Source of the DNA: Candidatus Gastranaerophilales bacterium | GTDB taxonomy: Bacteria; Cyanobacteriota; Vampirovibrionia; Gastranaerophilales; Gastranaerophilaceae | DNA: 47,363 nucleotides | Direction of reading: 5' to 3' | NCBI GenBank assembly: GCA_944326555.1 | Contig: CALVEK010000016.1 | Location: 1-47,363, forward strand | Shown: positions 44,779 to 47,363 of the stretch, one piece after another | How the letters are laid out: the number at the start of each line of letters is the position of its first letter | How positions within the stretch are numbered: the stretch's first letter is position 1 | The notes under the pieces: model-generated | What the model saw: the letters and a program-made list of their open reading frames with translations, nothing else | Databases searched by the model: none | Told to the model about the DNA's origin: nothing | Translations under genes and position numbers: made by a program

Positions 44779-45294
44779 ATGAAAATATTATTTAACAACA
44801 ATATAATAAGAAATAAAAATATAAACAGACAACTTAAGAGTACAAGAAATCCTATTGCCTTATATAAAATGATGAAAATGTACTCTCAAGAGAGAAAAGA
44901 GATATTCCCATACATCCGAGCAATTTTAAACAGTATTGATACAATGTTAAACAACTGCAAAATGAGATTAATAAAAGATGAATTCGGCAATATTATTGCA
45001 GCGTATACATACAGACTAAGAAAAAACAGACTTGGACAAAAAAGCATGTACATAGACGCACTTGTAAGAAATTTAAAAAAGCCTGAGAGCAAAGACTCAA
45101 TGAAACATATCTATAAAGATATGAAAGATATTGCACAAAAGAAAAAAGCAGAAGAAATGACACTATTTTCAGCGATAAACGATACAGCACTAAGAAACAA
45201 ATATGAATCTCTTGGTTTTAATAAAGATGAAAAGACTTTCATATATGGTGGGTACTTTATGAAAGTAAAAACTAAAGACTTTCTAAAAAAATAA
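44779..45294 (+). CDS. GNAT-like acetyltransferase, degenerate
   Basis: A 171-aa basic protein. The second half has a GNAT-like ending: KSMYIDALVRNLKKP strand-loop, a helix (MKHIYKDMKDIAQKKKAEEM) and NDTALRNKYESLGFNKDEKT, matching the acetyl-CoA fold C-terminal motif. The Q/R-x-x-G-x-G/A loop is not clear, so activity is uncertain. No Shine-Dalgarno; TACAAT abuts the ATG. Target unknown. Confidence 0.6.
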   Translation: MKILFNNNIIRNKNINRQLKSTRNPIALYKMMKMYSQERKEIFPYIRAILNSIDTMLNNCKMRLIKDEFGNIIAAYTYRLRKNRLGQKSMYIDALVRNLKKPESKDSMKHIYKDMKDIAQKKKAEEMTLFSAINDTALRNKYESLGFNKDEKTFIYGGYFMKVKTKDFLKK

Positions 45295-45316
45295 TGGTAA
45301 GAATTCAAATATCAAA

Positions 45317-46084
45317 TTATATATTAGAAAGTTCTTTAAAACTTGAAATAAAATCTTGTTTAGGTAATTGAGACAAATCTATTTCTGCAATTTTTTCCAA
45401 CTTATCAGCAGGTATCTGGTTTTTGTACAGAAATTCTACTGGTCTTTGCCAGGATGACATCAACTCTTCTTTTCCTATATCCGCAAAATTCAACCACTCA
45501 TCTGACAATTGGTTGTTGTCAGCGCCAACTAATTTTATAGGACGCCACTTAAACAAATTTTCTTCTGATTGATTTACAGGAAATTTTAATATAACAACTT
45601 TGTGAGATTGTGATGCAGGGCCGCCAAAATTCTGCATATAACCGCCATACCAATTTATCATACGCATAAGTGTATTATCATCATATTTATTTTTAATTGT
45701 AAATTTATCGGAAAGAAATACACCATCTCCTAATACAGATTTTTTTACAAAGCCATCTGCACAAATTGATTCATAATTTTCCATTGAAGTCATGTGATAC
45801 AAAAATTTTGGCTTAATTTCTTCACTAACAGAGCGAATATCTTGTACAATTGGTATATCATTTATTCTAACAGAACCGCTTTTACAAAGTTTTCCTACAA
45901 AAACTGCAGAAGCTATTAATGCAGAAGCTCCAATTATATAAGGTACAACTTTATTACTTTTATACTTACTATCCGATACTGTACCATGCTCCGTTTTGTC
46001 AGATTGAATAGAAGCATTATCCTTTTTGACAACACTCTTATTTAAACCTTGTAGCGAAAAATTTTTTATACAACTTACTCTCAT
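45317..46084 (-). CDS. Membrane-anchored ADP-ribosyltransferase-like protein
   Basis: A 255-aa protein. Residues 1-45 are a polar Ser/Lys-rich tail, 46-64 a hydrophobic anchor (VVPYIIGASALIASAVFVG). From ~93 comes KFLYHMTSMENYESICADGF (His97), then GDGVFLSD (119-126). YHxTs followed ~20-25 residues later by G-(V/I)-F-L-S is the order seen in ART-fold enzymes such as KptA- and DarT-like NAD-users. A catalytic Glu cannot be fixed by eye. No antitoxin-like partner is adjacent. Could be an effector, a toxin or an RNA-processing relative; uncertain. Confidence 0.5.
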   Translation of the reverse strand: MRVSCIKNFSLQGLNKSVVKKDNASIQSDKTEHGTVSDSKYKSNKVVPYIIGASALIASAVFVGKLCKSGSVRINDIPIVQDIRSVSEEIKPKFLYHMTSMENYESICADGFVKKSVLGDGVFLSDKFTIKNKYDDNTLMRMINWYGGYMQNFGGPASQSHKVVILKFPVNQSEENLFKWRPIKLVGADNNQLSDEWLNFADIGKEELMSSWQRPVEFLYKNQIPADKLEKIAEIDLSQLPKQDFISSFKELSNI

Positions 46085-46160
46085 AATAAATATAAAACAC
46101 TAAAAAATTTCTTTTGCTACCCAAAATACTACATACATACACAAAAAATTTTATTTTAAA

Positions 46161-46195
46161 TTGCTCTTAAAATATATTTTTTCTACAATTATATT
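46161..46195 (+). promoter_or_regulatory. Candidate leaderless promoter of the PAP2 gene
   Basis: TTGCTC (46161-46166), 17-bp spacer, TACAAT (46184-46189), then 6 nt to the ATG at 46196, so the predicted +1 is the A of the start codon. No Shine-Dalgarno is present. Confidence 0.4.
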
Positions 46196-47155
46196 ATGTT
46201 TGAAACAATGGGTTTACAAATACAATATTTACTATTACTACAAAATTTTAGAGAAGTTACACATGGCATATTTGACGGATTTTTTATGTGTGCAACTTGG
46301 CTTGGTGAAACAATTATTCCTTTAAGCATCATTTGTATAGTATATTGGGGAATCAACAAAAAAGCCGGTACATTTTTGTTATTTAATTTTGGTCTTACAT
46401 TGTATGTCAATGTATTTCTTAAAATGACTGCTTGTATAAAAAGGCCATGGCTTATAGACTCTCGTATAACTCCATTAAAAGAGGCCTTGCCGGCAGCAGA
46501 CGGATATTCGTTTCCTAGTGGACATACAGCCGGTGCAACTGCGGTATGGGGATCTTCTGCCTATTTTTGGTGGAATAAAAAATTCATAAGATATCTTATG
46601 ATAACAGTAGTTTGTCTCGTAGCTTTTTCAAGAAACTATGTAGGTGTTCATACTCCGCAAGATGTAATAGTTTCAATATTTATAGGCATATGCTTAATGT
46701 TTGGCATAGATAGACTTTTAAAATGGATTGAAGCACAAAAAGGTAGAGATTTTATTTTTTATTTAGTATTACTGGTTCTAACAGTTCTCTTGTGCATTTA
46801 TATTCATATAAAGTGTTGTTTACAGATGCAAACTTATGATAGTGCTAATGATCTTGTTAACCCAATTGAAATGAAACATGGTGTTTATGCAAAAATAGCA
46901 TTTATGTTTGGCATATTTTCAGGGTGGTTGTTGGAGAAAAATTTTGTGAATTTTGAAATAAAAAAAGATGCAACTATTGCAAAATGGGTTTCTATAATAC
47001 TTGGTATTTTGGTTTTATATATTTTGACTTTTTATATGAACAAATTTCTTATAATGCTTGTTCCCAAACACATTGCCTCAGCAATAATAGCATTTTTGAC
47101 AGCTCTCTATATTACTTTTCTTTATCCTATTGTTCTAAAAAAATATAAGTTTTAG
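46196..47155 (+). CDS. PAP2-family membrane phosphatase
   Basis: A 319-aa membrane protein with the three phosphatidic-acid-phosphatase motifs: K-x6-RP (KMTACIKRP, 76-84), PSGH (107-110) and SRxxxGVHxxxD (145-156). Eight or nine hydrophobic segments; the C-terminal ~130 residues add extra helices beyond the core. Members dephosphorylate lipid phosphates such as undecaprenyl pyrophosphate (recycling the glycan carrier) or phosphatidate. Next to a glycan-rich region the carrier-recycling role is plausible but not shown. Confidence 0.9.
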   Translation: MFETMGLQIQYLLLLQNFREVTHGIFDGFFMCATWLGETIIPLSIICIVYWGINKKAGTFLLFNFGLTLYVNVFLKMTACIKRPWLIDSRITPLKEALPAADGYSFPSGHTAGATAVWGSSAYFWWNKKFIRYLMITVVCLVAFSRNYVGVHTPQDVIVSIFIGICLMFGIDRLLKWIEAQKGRDFIFYLVLLVLTVLLCIYIHIKCCLQMQTYDSANDLVNPIEMKHGVYAKIAFMFGIFSGWLLEKNFVNFEIKKDATIAKWVSIILGILVLYILTFYMNKFLIMLVPKHIASAIIAFLTALYITFLYPIVLKKYKF

Positions 47156-47295
47156 TTCTGTTTGTCGGCAATTAAATAAAAACTAAATACAATTTGTAAA
47201 TTAGCCTTATTGTCAAAAAATTAATCCACAATACATGCGCAATGAAAATTGTACAAATAAAAAATAAAAAGAGCAGAATAGAATGCAATAAAAAA
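47156..47295. other. Short spacer, nothing recognised
   Basis: 140 bp of AT-rich DNA between the PAP2 gene and the final tRNA. No frame, hairpin with T-tract or repeat that I can support. Confidence 0.5.

Positions 47296-47363
<68 letters not shown>

Overview
The window is AT-rich (roughly 30% G+C by eye), densely coded bacterial DNA. The best guess for the source is a gut member of the non-photosynthetic cyanobacterial relatives, Gastranaerophilales (Melainabacteria/Vampirovibrionia). This rests on my recollection of proteins starting MGMAASQAR and of several lineage-type hypothetical proteins seen here; it is an inference, not a database result. The cell appears Gram-negative: it has a TolC-like outer-membrane channel, an MCE/MlaD protein, a KdsB-like enzyme and an LPS/O-antigen style glycan cluster. 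Both Arg tRNAs present (CCT and TCT anticodons) read the AGG/AGA codons that dominate these genes.

Layout. 1-3060: GC-rich hairpin repeat, then ribE-ribBA-GNAT as an overlapping operon with a good terminator. 3067-4455: lineage-type membrane protein on the minus strand. 4456-5005: non-coding, with a strong 91-nt stem-loop. 5006-6034: ilvC. 6241-10346: cluster of two large MGMAASQ paralogues, a Gly-rich protein, two small helical proteins and a minimal two-helix paralogue. 10355-17899: an HtrA-like protease, then glcD-like oxidase, cutA, a zincin, an MCE protein, upp, pgeF, a SEC-C protein and a family 4 uracil-DNA glycosylase. 17904-24794: MATE exporter divergent from a complete dTDP-L-rhamnose operon (rmlC-B-D-A), a GT2 glycosyltransferase and two membrane proteins. 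24796-29109: secreted YD-repeat protein, membrane zincin, YbaK deacylase, an orphan TolC-like gene behind a twin-palindrome operator, and a helical-repeat protein. 29492-42170: one long minus-strand glycan cluster. 42731-47363: tRNA-Arg(CCT), zinc alcohol dehydrogenase, secreted VirB10-like protein, GNAT-like protein, ADP-ribosyltransferase-like protein, PAP2 phosphatase, and a tRNA-Arg(TCT) cut by the window end.

How the genes work together. RmlA and RmlB make dTDP-4-keto-6-deoxyglucose. RmlC and RmlD take it to dTDP-L-rhamnose, while on the other strand an FdtA/QdtA-type ketoisomerase and a DegT aminotransferase could divert it to a 3-amino-3,6-dideoxyhexose, possibly decorated by the methyltransferase and the FemAB/GNAT-like enzyme next to them. 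A RgpF-type protein, two intact GT2 enzymes and a GT9-like enzyme would assemble the glycan. A kinase-nucleotidyltransferase fusion with a small HAD protein looks like a second activated-precursor module.

The most interesting candidate is 31576-35608. A DRE-TIM aldolase is fused to a GT42/DUF115-like domain and encoded with a divergent KdsB-like cytidylyltransferase, a HAD hydrolase and a stand-alone GT42/DUF115-like protein. This has the order of logic of a Kdo/sialic-acid pathway (make a 2-keto acid, dephosphorylate, CMP-activate, transfer) but with an unusual aldolase at the first step. The second candidate is the MGMAASQ cluster, whose proteins share terminal helices around a variable centre, as flagellins do, and have no signal peptides.
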